This document shows positions 27,660-36,810 of a DNA stretch of 64,000 bases, in pieces. Location: contig JBEMAY010000003.1 of the NCBI GenBank assembly GCA_040274765.1, positions 16,652 to 80,651 on the forward strand. Reading direction: 5' to 3'. Numbering within the stretch: position 1 is the stretch's first letter; every line of letters starts with the position of its first letter. The stretch is from Psychrobacillus sp040274765 (lineage in GTDB: Bacteria; Bacillota; Bacilli; Bacillales_A; Planococcaceae). Below the pieces are notes generated by a model, which was given only the letters and a program-made list of their open reading frames with translations, had not been told where the DNA came from and did no database searches. The translations under genes were made by a program, and so were the position numbers.

Positions 27660-29150
27660 TTATCTTTTCTTGTTTAACTTAGTTTCACCGTTTAATGATT
27701 TAAATAATGATATAACCATGAGTATCATAATAAATGAGAACGGCAGAGCCGCAATGATGATCGTGTTTTGTAACGCGGTAAGCCCATTGACTGACAATAA
27801 AATAAGCGCAATGGTAGATTGGATAACTCCCCACGTAAGCTTGACACTATTAGGTGGTGTCAGAGAACCATTAGTAGATTGCATACCGAGAACAAATGTG
27901 GCAGAGTCTGCAGACGTGATAAAGAAAGATGCAATTAACAAAATTGCCAAAAGAGAAATGATAAAAGAGAATGGCATTGTATTAAACATCTCAAAAATCG
28001 TCAGCTCTGTCGAAAGACTTGCTAAATCTGCAATACCTCTTTTTTGTATATCAATAGCGGTAGTTCCAAAAGATGAGAACCAAATAGCACCTAAAAGAGT
28101 AGGTACCACTAGTACTCCAATCATAAACTCGCGGATAGTTCTACCTTTAGAAACACGAGCAATGAACATACTAACAAATGGAGCCCATGATATCCACCAA
28201 GCCCAATAAAAAATCGTCCACATATCTAACCAGTCTCTATTGGTAGCATTTAATGGAGCAGTTCTAAAGCTCATTTGGATGATATTTGCTAAGTAACCAC
28301 CAAATGAATCCGTGAACATATTTAAAATTAGTAAAGTTGGTCCTAAAATAATTACAAATGCTAAAAGAGCAAGAGCGAGTATTAAGTTTAGGTTTGAAAG
28401 ATATTTAATCCCTTTGCTTAAGCCGGACCAAGCAGAGAAGACGAATAAGATAGTAACCACAGCAATAATGATGAACTGTGAGAAGATGCCCATTTCAAAT
28501 CCAAATAAGTAGTCAAGACCTGCGTTAATTTGAACAGCGCCGAAGCCAAGGGAAGTAGCAACTCCAAATGCTGTTGCAAAAACAGCTAACACATCGACAA
28601 GGACGCCCCAAGGACCTTCCATTTTTTTGCCGAAGATTGGCTTCAGTGTTGCTGAAATTAACCCCGGTTCCCCTTTACGGAACTGGAAGTAAGCAAGCGA
28701 TAAAGCGATTACGCCATACATAGCCCAAACATGTAATCCCCAATGAAAAAAGGATTGTCTTAAGCCTTCTTTAAATGCAGCATTGGTATTAGGGTCTTCA
28801 GTAGCAGGACTGGTTGCGAAGTGAGATAGAGGTTCAGCAGCACCGTAGAAGACAAGACCGATTCCCATACCTGCTGAAAACAGCATGGCTAACCAGGAGA
28901 TTAAACTGAAATCTGGTCGATCTGTATCCTTACCTAATCGTATTTTCCCATACGGACTGAAGATAAAAAATATACTAATTAACAACATCACTGACATGAG
29001 TAGCATGTAATACCAACCAAACGATGTTGAAACAAACGACTTACCTCGGGTAGTAAGTGCCTCGAAACTTTCCGGAGCAATTGCTCCATAACCGACCGCT
29101 ATAATAATAAGGCCGATGGTGATATAAAATACTTTTGAAATGTTCTTCAT
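27660..29150 (-). CDS. opuD: Glycine-betaine BCCT transporter (OpuD type)
   Basis: This 496-residue member of the betaine-choline-carnitine transporter family has twelve hydrophobic segments. The signature GMGIGLVFYGAAEPLSHF is near residue 90, and the Trp-rich core (FYWAWWISWAPFVSMFIAR) near residue 320 forms the substrate-binding aromatic box. It takes up compatible solutes against osmotic stress, driven by Na+. A frame beginning at 29171 encodes the AAAGGAGG box itself, so the ATG at 29150 was chosen. OpuD is the best guess; the exact solute is not certain. A sigma-A-like promoter lies at 29188-29216. Confidence 0.88.
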   Translation of the reverse strand: MKNISKVFYITIGLIIIAVGYGAIAPESFEALTTRGKSFVSTSFGWYYMLLMSVMLLISIFFIFSPYGKIRLGKDTDRPDFSLISWLAMLFSAGMGIGLVFYGAAEPLSHFATSPATEDPNTNAAFKEGLRQSFFHWGLHVWAMYGVIALSLAYFQFRKGEPGLISATLKPIFGKKMEGPWGVLVDVLAVFATAFGVATSLGFGAVQINAGLDYLFGFEMGIFSQFIIIAVVTILFVFSAWSGLSKGIKYLSNLNLILALALLAFVIILGPTLLILNMFTDSFGGYLANIIQMSFRTAPLNATNRDWLDMWTIFYWAWWISWAPFVSMFIARVSKGRTIREFMIGVLVVPTLLGAIWFSSFGTTAIDIQKRGIADLASLSTELTIFEMFNTMPFSFIISLLAILLIASFFITSADSATFVLGMQSTNGSLTPPNSVKLTWGVIQSTIALILLSVNGLTALQNTIIIAALPFSFIMILMVISLFKSLNGETKLNKKR

Positions 29151-29187
29151 GTTTCCTCCTTTTAGGTTCAACTAAGTTAAGTCTATT

Positions 29188-29216
29188 ACTATACTAAGAT
29201 AAAATTGTTTAATCAA
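29188..29216 (-). promoter_or_regulatory. Sigma-A-like promoter of the BCCT transporter
   Basis: Reverse-strand TTGATT and TATAGT are 17 bp apart, about 40 bp before the start codon. Confidence 0.6.
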
Positions 29217-29571
29217 CCCATATGCCTAGAATATCCGTTTTTCACTAAATTCAAACACTTTTATTAGGTAATTTATACGATAAAATACTTGAAAATACAT
29301 TAAGTAACAAGTATTATCTATTTTTAATATTATTTGGAAAAAATAATGGTGTTTTTTCTTTTAAACCTAAATAACTGAAGGGGTTTATCCCATTCTTTTT
29401 ATCTTATAAAGTATGGCTCTTTTCGAGTCAAGGTATTCACAAACAAAAATGGAGTATGAAAAAGATATAAGGTATGCGCATCTTCAACTACACTTAGTAT
29501 GCTGTGTTTTTACTTAAAAACGTCTCTCGCAAAATCATGCTTTTTTTTTGGGCATTGAGGTGTTTGTCTAT
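29217..29571. other. Intergenic region with no recognised element
   Basis: This AT-rich stretch lies between the opuD promoter and the candidate sigma-K promoter. No gene, hairpin or repeat was recognised in it. Confidence 0.4.
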
Positions 29572-29598
29572 ACATCCGAAGAATTCTTGCATTTATTA
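29572..29598 (+). promoter_or_regulatory. Candidate sigma-K promoter of the cotD-like gene
   Basis: AC, 16 bases, then CATTTATTA, against the sigma-K pattern AC-N16/17-CATANNNTA (one mismatch). It would start transcription just before the ribosome binding site at 29611, as expected for a mother-cell coat gene. Confidence 0.35.
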
Positions 29599-29625
29599 TT
29601 ATATGTGCAAGAGGAGGTGAAGAAT

Positions 29626-29946
29626 ATGAGTAATCATCATATGTGCCATTCATGCGGGAAGAATATGAGTTGGGGCCAACAATGTGGTTGCAAAAGACAG
29701 CTACCAGCAGCTGAGCCTATCGTTTGCCCACCGCAATACCGCGTTTGTGATTCTTTCATACCAAGAGTTCAGCCAGTCATTCAACCAATTGTAAATGTTA
29801 ATAGAGAGCATATCGTAAATGTTCCGCAATATTACGTTACAGAATCGAATGAAACAGTAGTAGTACCTGAAGCACAAAATGCTTACCCTGTTAACAACCA
29901 GTTTCCAGGTGGATCCCATCGAGGATTTTTCTCTAGATTTCGTTAA
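29626..29946 (+). CDS. CotD-like spore coat protein
   Basis: This 106-residue protein has an N-terminal His/Cys-rich part (HHMCHSCGKNMSWGQQCGC) followed by the CotD-type pattern of prolines, Asn-Val-Asn and aromatic residues (PRVQPVIQPIVNVNREH). It ends in Arg/Phe. B. subtilis CotD is an inner coat protein made in the mother cell under sigma-K. The ATG at 29626 has GAGGAGGTG six bases upstream; the frame extends further up but without a ribosome binding site. It is flanked by a candidate sigma-K promoter and a strong terminator. Confidence 0.72.
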   Translation: MSNHHMCHSCGKNMSWGQQCGCKRQLPAAEPIVCPPQYRVCDSFIPRVQPVIQPIVNVNREHIVNVPQYYVTESNETVVVPEAQNAYPVNNQFPGGSHRGFFSRFR

Positions 29947-29999
29947 TTTTTGAATTATAGCGTCGACTTAACCAGGTTTGTCTATCTTTATCGAATATT

Positions 30000-30036
30000 G
30001 CAAATGCCCTTTATAAAAGGTGCATTTGCTTTTTTG
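30000..30036 (+). terminator. Rho-independent terminator of the cotD-like gene
   Basis: GCAAATGC/GCATTTGC with inner CCTTT/AAAGG, then six T residues. Confidence 0.9.
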
Positions 30037-30109
30037 TTTTGTTGATTAAAAACAAAATGATTTTAATAATTTTTTTTTAGTAGGCCTGTCAGGTAGCAAA
30101 AACGAGATA

Positions 30110-30138
30110 TTGTAATTTTCCGTAAATTTTGATAAAGT
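30110..30138 (+). promoter_or_regulatory. dpp promoter with CodY-like box in the spacer
   Basis: TTGTAA and TAAAGT are 17 bp apart. The 15-mer AATTTTCCGTAAATT at 30114-30128 matches the CodY consensus AATTTTCWGAAAATT at 13 positions and fills the spacer, so bound CodY would block RNA polymerase. The dpp operon of B. subtilis is a classic CodY target. Confidence 0.55.
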
Positions 30139-30185
30139 TGGGTTTACTAATAGAAAACTAGAGTTAGAATTTGGGGGAGAAGGTA

Positions 30186-31010
30186 TTGAAGCTATTTCTT
30201 TCGGTTGATATGGAAGGCATTACAGGTCTGCCAGATTACACATTTGTGGAGTCGAATAAGCATAACTATGAAAGAGCAAGACGCATCATGACGCAAGAAG
30301 CTAATGCAATTATAGAAGGGGCAATATCTACAGGAGTTACCGAGATCTTAGTTAATGACAGTCACTCCAAAATGAATAATCTTTTAGTGGAGGAATTACA
30401 TCCAGAAGCCTCTTTAATAACAGGCGATCTTAAGCCGTATTCAATGGTACAGTCTTTAGATGAAAGTTACATAGGAGCAGTATTTGCGGGATATCATTCT
30501 AGAGCAGGACAACCGGGAGTTATGAGCCATTCCATGATATTTGGGGTTCGTAATATGTACATCAATGACGTAGAAATAGGAGAGCTTGGACTTAATGCAT
30601 ATGTAGCTGGCTATTATGGAGTTCCTGTCATTATGGTGGCCGGAGACGACGGAGCTTGCAGAGAGGCAGAAGCTCTTATACCAGGTATTGTAACAGCTGC
30701 TGTAAAACAATCTATCTCCAGGTCTGCTGTTAAAACGCTACACCCTCAAAAATCACAGATCCTTCTTAAAGAGAAAGTAGCAGAGGCTGTTAAAAAGAGA
30801 GACCTTATTCCGCCACTCACACCTCCGGCTTCTCCTGTATTAAAAATTGAATTTACAAACTACGGACAAGCAGAATGGGCAGCCCTCATGCCAGGGTGTG
30901 AAATTATAGAAGGAACAACTGTCGTGAAGTTTGAAGCAAAAGATATTCTTGAAGCATATCGTGCAATGCTTGTCATGGTAGAGCTAGCAATGCAAACCAA
31001 ATTCTGTTAG
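30186..31010 (+). CDS. dppA: D-aminopeptidase DppA
   Basis: This 274-residue zinc D-aminopeptidase of family M55 begins MKLFLSVDMEGITGLPD, close to B. subtilis DppA, and keeps the metal-binding Asp/Glu of SVDMEG, the H-rich AGYHSRAG and the VNDSHSKM segment. It frees D-amino acids from D-Ala-containing peptides in the cytoplasm. A TTG at 30171 lies upstream, but the TTG at 30186 has GGGGGAG in the right place and gives exactly the usual length. It is the first gene of the dpp-ykf operon. Confidence 0.93.
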   Translation: MKLFLSVDMEGITGLPDYTFVESNKHNYERARRIMTQEANAIIEGAISTGVTEILVNDSHSKMNNLLVEELHPEASLITGDLKPYSMVQSLDESYIGAVFAGYHSRAGQPGVMSHSMIFGVRNMYINDVEIGELGLNAYVAGYYGVPVIMVAGDDGACREAEALIPGIVTAAVKQSISRSAVKTLHPQKSQILLKEKVAEAVKKRDLIPPLTPPASPVLKIEFTNYGQAEWAALMPGCEIIEGTTVVKFEAKDILEAYRAMLVMVELAMQTKFC

Positions 31011-31023
31011 GAGGAAGCCTTCC

Positions 31024-31959
31024 GTGACGAAGTATATTATAAAGCGTTTTTTGATGATGATTGCAACAATCCTCATCATTGCGACTCTCACTTTTGCATT
31101 AATGCACACCATACCGGGTTCTCCTTTTGATGGAGAAAGAACTTCAAATCCTACTATTCAAGCAAACTTAGAAAAATTTTATAAGCTGGACCAACCTATG
31201 TATGTTCAATACTTAAATTATTTAAAGTCCATAGTGACTTTTGATTTTGGACCATCTATTAAAAAGCCAAATGAATCTGTAAATGAACTTCTAGCAAGGG
31301 GTTTTCCTATCTCCTTTGAGCTGGGAATGGCAACTATTCTAGTTGCTTTATTATCTGGTGTTCTTTTAGGGACGCTCGCTGCCCTCCGGCATAACGGTAT
31401 TATAGATTATTTTGCAATGACGTTCGCAGTTATTGGTATATCTGTTCCAAACTTTGTTTTAGCAACTTTGTTAATCCAACAAGTAGCTGTAACGTGGGAG
31501 TTACTGCCGCCAGCAACATGGAGTAGTCCGTTACATATGATTCTTCCAACACTAGCCTTAGCTACAGGTCCTACAGCCATAATCGCTCGTTTGACTAGAT
31601 CCAGCATGCTAGAGGTATTGACGCAGGATTATATTAAAATGGCAAGAGCTAAAGGACTTTCTCCGACCCGAATTGTTTTTCGTCATGCCTTAAGAAATGC
31701 CTTAATGCCTGTCGTGACCATTATGGGTACTATGCTTGCAGGTATTCTGACAGGTACCTTCGTAATAGAACGTATTTTTGCTATTCCAGGAATGGGAAAG
31801 TACTTTGTGGAAAGTATTAATAATCGGGATTATCCCGTGATTATGGGAACAACCGTATTTTACAGTGCATTCTTAGTGTTTATGCTGTTTTTAGTAGATA
31901 TTGTTTACGGTATTTTAGATCCACGCATTAAATTACATCGCAAAGAGGGGGATGCATGA
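31024..31959 (+). CDS. dppB: Dipeptide ABC transporter permease DppB
   Basis: This 311-residue inner-membrane permease of the DppB/OppB type has six membrane helices and the cytoplasmic EAA loop (YIKMARAKGLSPTRIVFRH) near residue 200 that contacts the ATPases. It forms the channel with DppC. GTG start with AGGAGG upstream. The stop overlaps the DppC start. Confidence 0.93.
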   Translation: MTKYIIKRFLMMIATILIIATLTFALMHTIPGSPFDGERTSNPTIQANLEKFYKLDQPMYVQYLNYLKSIVTFDFGPSIKKPNESVNELLARGFPISFELGMATILVALLSGVLLGTLAALRHNGIIDYFAMTFAVIGISVPNFVLATLLIQQVAVTWELLPPATWSSPLHMILPTLALATGPTAIIARLTRSSMLEVLTQDYIKMARAKGLSPTRIVFRHALRNALMPVVTIMGTMLAGILTGTFVIERIFAIPGMGKYFVESINNRDYPVIMGTTVFYSAFLVFMLFLVDIVYGILDPRIKLHRKEGDA

Positions 31960-32906
31960 TGGTTAAAACACAAGAGCCTGTATCCCCAGTAAAGGTAAAA
32001 GATGAATGGTTCCGTCCAAAAGTAAAAGCAGAGGGGGAGGCTGAAACAGTTGTAAGACCCTCCTTGTCCTATTGGAAGGACGCTTGGAGAAGGCTAAAAC
32101 AAAATAAGCTTGCAATGGGAGGTCTTTTCTTTTTAGTTCTTCTCACCTTGTTTGCTATATTTGGTCCTATTCTTTCACCATATTCGATGGATGAAACAAA
32201 CTATCCGATGCAAAACCAAGGCCCATCAGCGGAGCATTGGTTTGGTACAGACGAAGCTGGACGGGACGTTTTTACAAGGACATGGTATGGAGCTCGGGTT
32301 TCTTTATTTGTTGGGGTAATGGCTGCATTAATTGATTTCTTTATTGGCATTATTTATGGAGGCTTTAGTGGTTACAAAGGCGGTAGAGCAGATGCAATCA
32401 TGATGCGCATCATTGAGGTGCTTTATGGTTTACCGCATTTACTGGTAGTTATTTTATTGATGGTGGTTATGGGTCCTAGTCTAACAACAATTATTGTTGC
32501 GTTAACTGTAACCGGCTGGGTAGGTATGGCCCGAATTGTACGGGGCCAAGTATTACAGATTAAAAACTATGAATTTGTAACTGCATCCAAATCCTTTGGT
32601 GCAAAAAGCTCAAGAATCATACGGAAAAATTTATTGCCTAATACGATGGGACCCATTATTGTCCAAATGACTCTGACAGTACCGAGTGCGATATTTGCAG
32701 AGGCATTTCTTAGCTTTTTAGGGCTAGGAGTATCTGCACCTGCTGCCAGCTGGGGGGTAATGGCAAATGATGCTTTACCCGTCATTTTATCTGGGCACTG
32801 GTGGAGGCTGTTTTTCCCTGCGTTCTTTATCTCTGTGACGATGTTTGCATTTAATGTATTAGGGGACGGTTTACAGGATGCCCTTGATCCAAAGCTTAGG
32901 AGGTAA
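31956..32906 (+). CDS. dppC: Dipeptide ABC transporter permease DppC
   Basis: This 316-residue DppC/OppC-type permease has an N-terminal cytoplasmic stretch of about 45 residues before the first helix, the typical WFGTDEAGRDVFTRTWYG signature and an EAA loop (FVTASKSFGAKSSRIIRK). It partners DppB. The ATG overlaps the dppB stop by four bases, so translation is coupled. The 3' end holds the ribosome binding site for dppD. Confidence 0.93.
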   Translation: MMVKTQEPVSPVKVKDEWFRPKVKAEGEAETVVRPSLSYWKDAWRRLKQNKLAMGGLFFLVLLTLFAIFGPILSPYSMDETNYPMQNQGPSAEHWFGTDEAGRDVFTRTWYGARVSLFVGVMAALIDFFIGIIYGGFSGYKGGRADAIMMRIIEVLYGLPHLLVVILLMVVMGPSLTTIIVALTVTGWVGMARIVRGQVLQIKNYEFVTASKSFGAKSSRIIRKNLLPNTMGPIIVQMTLTVPSAIFAEAFLSFLGLGVSAPAASWGVMANDALPVILSGHWWRLFFPAFFISVTMFAFNVLGDGLQDALDPKLRR

Positions 32907-32912
32907 GAAAAA

Positions 32913-34037
32913 ATGAATGAACATCAACTGGATCACGCAAAAGAACTCGCTAGAGGTAAAGTGGGTGAGGTAGCAGCATCTTTACAATCGGAGGACTCCA
33001 TAAACAGATTTGAAGGTAAGCAAACAAGAAAGAAAATAACTGATGAAAAAATATTACAGATTGATAACCTACAAGTTTCCTTTAAAACATATGGAGGAGA
33101 AGTAGAAGCCGTTAGAGGAGTTAACTTTGATCTATACAAAGGGGAAACGCTAGCAATCGTTGGTGAATCTGGCTGTGGAAAAAGTGTCACCTCTAATGCC
33201 ATTATGGGGCTGATACCGGAGCCAGCAGGCATGATAAAGAACGGTAGTATCTTGTTTAAGGGCAAGGATTTAACAAAGCTAAGTAAATCAGAACTTAGAA
33301 AAATTCAGGGTATTGATGTATCCATGATATTTCAAGACCCTATGACCGCTTTAAATCCGACGCTTACAATCGGCGAGCAGTTAACCGAAGGCTTGCGAAC
33401 GCATAAGAAGATTGGAAAACAAGAGGCTAGGCTAAAGGCAATTGAAATGCTAAACCTGGTAGGTATCCCGAATCCTTCGGAAAGATTAAAACAGTATCCT
33501 CACCAATTCTCTGGTGGGATGAGACAGCGTATCGTAATCGCCATTGCTTTAATCTGCGGTCCAGAGCTGCTTATAGCAGATGAACCTACCACTGCCTTAG
33601 ACGTAACGATACAGGCTCAAATATTGGAGCTCTTTGAAGAAATTCAAAGGAAAACCGATATTTCAATTATTTTAATTACTCATGACCTAGGGGTAGTAGC
33701 AAAGATAGCTGACCGTATCGCGGTGATGTATGCAGGTAAAATTGTGGAGATAGGGGATAAAAGAGAAATTTTTTACACTCCACAGCATCCTTATACGCAA
33801 GGGCTTCTAAACTCAGTTCCACGCTTGGATTTAATGGATGAAGAGCTACAGCCGATTGATGGAACACCGCCAGATCTTTTCTCACCTCCTACAGGCTGTC
33901 CGTTTACTGCCAGATGCAAGTTTGCTATGGAAGTATGTGATCATGTATATCCATATACAAGTAAGCTGTCGGATGCCCATAAGGTAGATTGCTGGCTCCA
34001 GGATGACAGAGCAAAAGCTTTACAATTACAAAAGTAA
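32913..34037 (+). CDS. dppD: Dipeptide ABC transporter ATPase DppD
   Basis: This 374-residue ABC ATPase has Walker A GESGCGKS, Q-loop, signature FSGGMRQR, Walker B LLIADEPT and an H-loop, and the C-terminal oligopeptide-transporter region with the cysteine cluster GCPFTARC...VC. About 45 residues precede the first ABC strand, longer than usual for this family. It is the first of two ATPases of the system; the second is encoded as ykfD at the end of the operon. Confidence 0.92.
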   Translation: MNEHQLDHAKELARGKVGEVAASLQSEDSINRFEGKQTRKKITDEKILQIDNLQVSFKTYGGEVEAVRGVNFDLYKGETLAIVGESGCGKSVTSNAIMGLIPEPAGMIKNGSILFKGKDLTKLSKSELRKIQGIDVSMIFQDPMTALNPTLTIGEQLTEGLRTHKKIGKQEARLKAIEMLNLVGIPNPSERLKQYPHQFSGGMRQRIVIAIALICGPELLIADEPTTALDVTIQAQILELFEEIQRKTDISIILITHDLGVVAKIADRIAVMYAGKIVEIGDKREIFYTPQHPYTQGLLNSVPRLDLMDEELQPIDGTPPDLFSPPTGCPFTARCKFAMEVCDHVYPYTSKLSDAHKVDCWLQDDRAKALQLQK

Positions 34038-34093
34038 AAGGGATGAGAGCGCGCAAGTGCATTCACATATACAATACAGAGGGGGAAACTAGG

Positions 34094-35752
34094 ATGAAAA
34101 AGTGGCTTTCGTTATTAATTTTGGCTATGTTTGTTCTTGTGTTAAGCGCGTGTACAGCTAATGAAGAGGCTGGGAAGACACCGACCGAGACAGAGCCAAC
34201 GACTACTAAGACAGATGAAGGAAAAGAAGAACCAGCTCCTGCAACAGAAAAAGTACTTAAGCTAAATAATGGAAATGAACCAACGTCATTTGATCCATCG
34301 GTAGGATTTGATTCAGTATCATGGAGCGCGTTAAACAACCTTATGGAGGGTCTAGTAAGGTTAAACAAAGACCACCAAGCTGAAGAGGCTACAGCTGAGA
34401 AGATTGAAGTCTCAGAGGATGGGTTAACGTATACATTTACAATTCGCGAAAATGCAAAATGGTCTAATGGAGACCCTGTTGTAGCAGGAGACTTTGTTTA
34501 TGGATGGTTGCATATGTTAAATCCAGAAACTGCTTCTCCAGCGGCCTTCTTAGCATACTTTATTGAAGGGGCAGAGGCTTACAACAATGGAGAAGGAACA
34601 GCTGATGCAGTAGCGATTAAAGCTGTTAGTGAGAAAGTATTTGAAGTTAAACTTGCTGCTCCAACTGAAGCCTTCTTAAATATTATCACGAACCCAAGCT
34701 TCTTCCCGGTAAACGAGAAGGTAGCTACAGAAAATCCTGAATGGTTTACAGAAGCAGAATCATTTGTTGGAAATGGTCCATTTAAATTGGCTAGCTGGGA
34801 TCATGACGTGAGCTTCACTTTTGAGAAAAATGAAAGCTATTGGGATGCTGAAACTGTAAAGCTAGACAAAGTCGAGTGGGCAATGATTGATGATTCCAAT
34901 ACAGAGTATCAAATGTACTCAACAGGTGACTTAGACGTGTCTGGTGTTCCAGCAGAGCTTTCAGACAAACTGATGAATGATCCGGAGTTAAAAAACGAAG
35001 ACCAAGCAGGTCTGTATTTCTTCCGCTATAACGTTTCAATGGAACCATTTACAAACAAAAAAATTCGCCAAGCATTTGGTATGGCTGTTGACCAACAAGA
35101 AATCGTAGAATTCGTTACGAAAAATGGAGAGAAGCCTGCTGAGGGATTTGTACCATACGGATTTAAAGGTCCTGATGGCAAAGAATTTAGAGAGACTGCA
35201 GGAAAGCTAATACAACATGATGCGGAAAAAGCAAAAGCACTTTTAGCAGAAGGTATGAAAGAGGAAGGTTACACAGAATTACCTCAAGTAACGTTAACTT
35301 ATTCTACAAGTGATACACACAAGAAAATTGCAGAAGCACTTCAAAGTAAATTTAAAGAAGTTCTAGGAGTAGAAGTAGCTCTTCAAAATGTAGAGGCTAG
35401 CGTATTTGCCTCTGAGCAAAAAGAGTTCAAATACATGTTATCGCGCTCTTCCTTCCTATTTGACTATGCAGACCCTGTGAACGCATTAGAAAGCTTTATC
35501 ACTGGTTCTTCTATGAATCGTACTACTTGGTCTAATCCAGAGTTCGATAAAATGATAGCAGATATTAAAAATGAAACAGATGAACAAAAACGTTGGGATA
35601 TGTTAATCGAGGCAGATAAATTCCTAATGGAAGAAATGCCTGTTATTCCAATACACTACTACAACCAAGTAACACTGGAGAAATCCAATGTCAAAGGTAT
35701 CGTAAGACATCCAGTTGGCTACATGGATTTAAAATGGGCAGATAAAGAATAA
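34094..35752 (+). CDS. dppE: Peptide-binding lipoprotein DppE
   Basis: This 552-residue extracytoplasmic substrate-binding protein of the OppA/DppE family (SBP type 5) has a lipoprotein signal (lipobox LSAC; lipidated Cys near residue 20), an acidic Thr/Glu-rich linker and then a two-lobed peptide-binding domain. The ATG at 34094 fits the signal peptide and a GGGGGA box; the frame extends upstream without such support. It captures peptides for DppBCD. The last two codons and the stop start a heptanucleotide repeat. Confidence 0.93.
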   Translation: MKKWLSLLILAMFVLVLSACTANEEAGKTPTETEPTTTKTDEGKEEPAPATEKVLKLNNGNEPTSFDPSVGFDSVSWSALNNLMEGLVRLNKDHQAEEATAEKIEVSEDGLTYTFTIRENAKWSNGDPVVAGDFVYGWLHMLNPETASPAAFLAYFIEGAEAYNNGEGTADAVAIKAVSEKVFEVKLAAPTEAFLNIITNPSFFPVNEKVATENPEWFTEAESFVGNGPFKLASWDHDVSFTFEKNESYWDAETVKLDKVEWAMIDDSNTEYQMYSTGDLDVSGVPAELSDKLMNDPELKNEDQAGLYFFRYNVSMEPFTNKKIRQAFGMAVDQQEIVEFVTKNGEKPAEGFVPYGFKGPDGKEFRETAGKLIQHDAEKAKALLAEGMKEEGYTELPQVTLTYSTSDTHKKIAEALQSKFKEVLGVEVALQNVEASVFASEQKEFKYMLSRSSFLFDYADPVNALESFITGSSMNRTTWSNPEFDKMIADIKNETDEQKRWDMLIEADKFLMEEMPVIPIHYYNQVTLEKSNVKGIVRHPVGYMDLKWADKE

Positions 35753-35785
35753 AGAATAAAGAATAAAGAATAAAGAATAAAGAAT
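35744..35785 (+). repeat. Heptanucleotide tandem repeat (AAAGAAT)6
   Basis: Six perfect AAAGAAT units begin at the last two codons (Lys-Glu) of dppE; the first unit supplies the stop codon. Adding or losing units would not change the protein but would change the distance to the downstream hairpin and ykfA. Confidence 0.95.
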
Positions 35786-35820
35786 ATAGGATAAAGGCAT
35801 TTTTTATCCCTAAAAAAGAT

Positions 35821-35850
35821 GCGGCACTTTTATGAGTGCCGCCCCTTTTC
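35821..35850 (+). terminator. Terminator-like hairpin between dppE and ykfA
   Basis: GCGGCACT and AGTGCCGC pair around TTTATG, followed by CCTTTTCTTT. It is probably a partial terminator, or a 3' stabiliser for the abundant dppE mRNA, inside the operon. Confidence 0.65.
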
Positions 35851-35875
35851 TTTAAAAACAAAGGAGATCATACAT

Positions 35876-36799
35876 ATGAAGATTAGACCAAAACGATTAA
35901 AAAAAGGGGATACGGTTGGAATTATTGCTCCAGCTAGTCCTCCTAATTTAGATCAACTAAAACGCTCCCTATCGTTTTTAGAAGAATTAGGATTATCTTA
36001 TCGGATGGGAAAAAGTGTCGAACAGGTTAATGGTTACTTAGCTGGTACAGATGAAGAAAGACTAGAGGATTTACATGAGATGTTCGCGGATCCTAGTATT
36101 CATGGAATCATTTGTGCAGGAGGGGGCTATGGCACTGCAAGGTATGCAGATCAAATTGATTATCAGTTGATGAATGAAAATCCGAAAATTTTCTGGGGTT
36201 ATTCAGACATCACCTACTTACATAGTGCAATGAATTTATATTCTGATATTGTAACATTCCATGGTCCGATGCTAGCTTCCGATGTGGGCAAAAACTCATT
36301 CAATGAACTATCTAAAAAAATGTTTTATCAGCTGTTTCAGCCAATGGAGTTGCATTACACAGAGGATATATCTCCCTTACCGATCGTTTCTCCTGGGATG
36401 GCTCGCGGGGAGTTGGTCGGCGGAAATCTCTCTCTTCTTGCAAGCGGCATAGGCACCAAGTACGAAGTAGATACCCATCGGAAGCTTCTCTTAATAGAGG
36501 ACATTGGAGAAGAGCCATATAAGGTAGATGGTATGCTGAATCAACTACGTTTAGCCGGCAAGTTAGATGCTGCCGCTGGGTTCGTAATAGGGGATTTCTG
36601 CGATGCGGAGCCAAGGAGAGGCAAAAAATCTCTAACAATGGATGAGGTTTTTGATCATTATCTAGGGAACTTAGGTAAACCAGCCATAAAAGGTTTTCTC
36701 ATTGGTCACTGTCAGCCTCACTTTGCTATTCCATTAGGAGTAGATGCAATGTTAAACACAGAAAACTTAACGTTATCTATATTACCAGGGGTAGAGTAG
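35876..36799 (+). CDS. ykfA: LD-carboxypeptidase YkfA (S66 family)
   Basis: This 307-residue S66 serine peptidase has the nucleophile Ser in GYSDIT (near residue 105), the Glu in LLIEDIGEEPYKVDGML and the His in GHCQPH. LdcA-type enzymes remove the terminal D-Ala from murein tetrapeptides; YkfA is its counterpart in the B. subtilis ykf operon. The ATG at 35876 has AAAGGAG upstream; an upstream in-frame codon lies inside the hairpin. Murein peptides are the inferred substrate. Confidence 0.9.
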   Translation: MKIRPKRLKKGDTVGIIAPASPPNLDQLKRSLSFLEELGLSYRMGKSVEQVNGYLAGTDEERLEDLHEMFADPSIHGIICAGGGYGTARYADQIDYQLMNENPKIFWGYSDITYLHSAMNLYSDIVTFHGPMLASDVGKNSFNELSKKMFYQLFQPMELHYTEDISPLPIVSPGMARGELVGGNLSLLASGIGTKYEVDTHRKLLLIEDIGEEPYKVDGMLNQLRLAGKLDAAAGFVIGDFCDAEPRRGKKSLTMDEVFDHYLGNLGKPAIKGFLIGHCQPHFAIPLGVDAMLNTENLTLSILPGVE

Positions 36800-36810
36800 G
36801 AGGAACAAAG

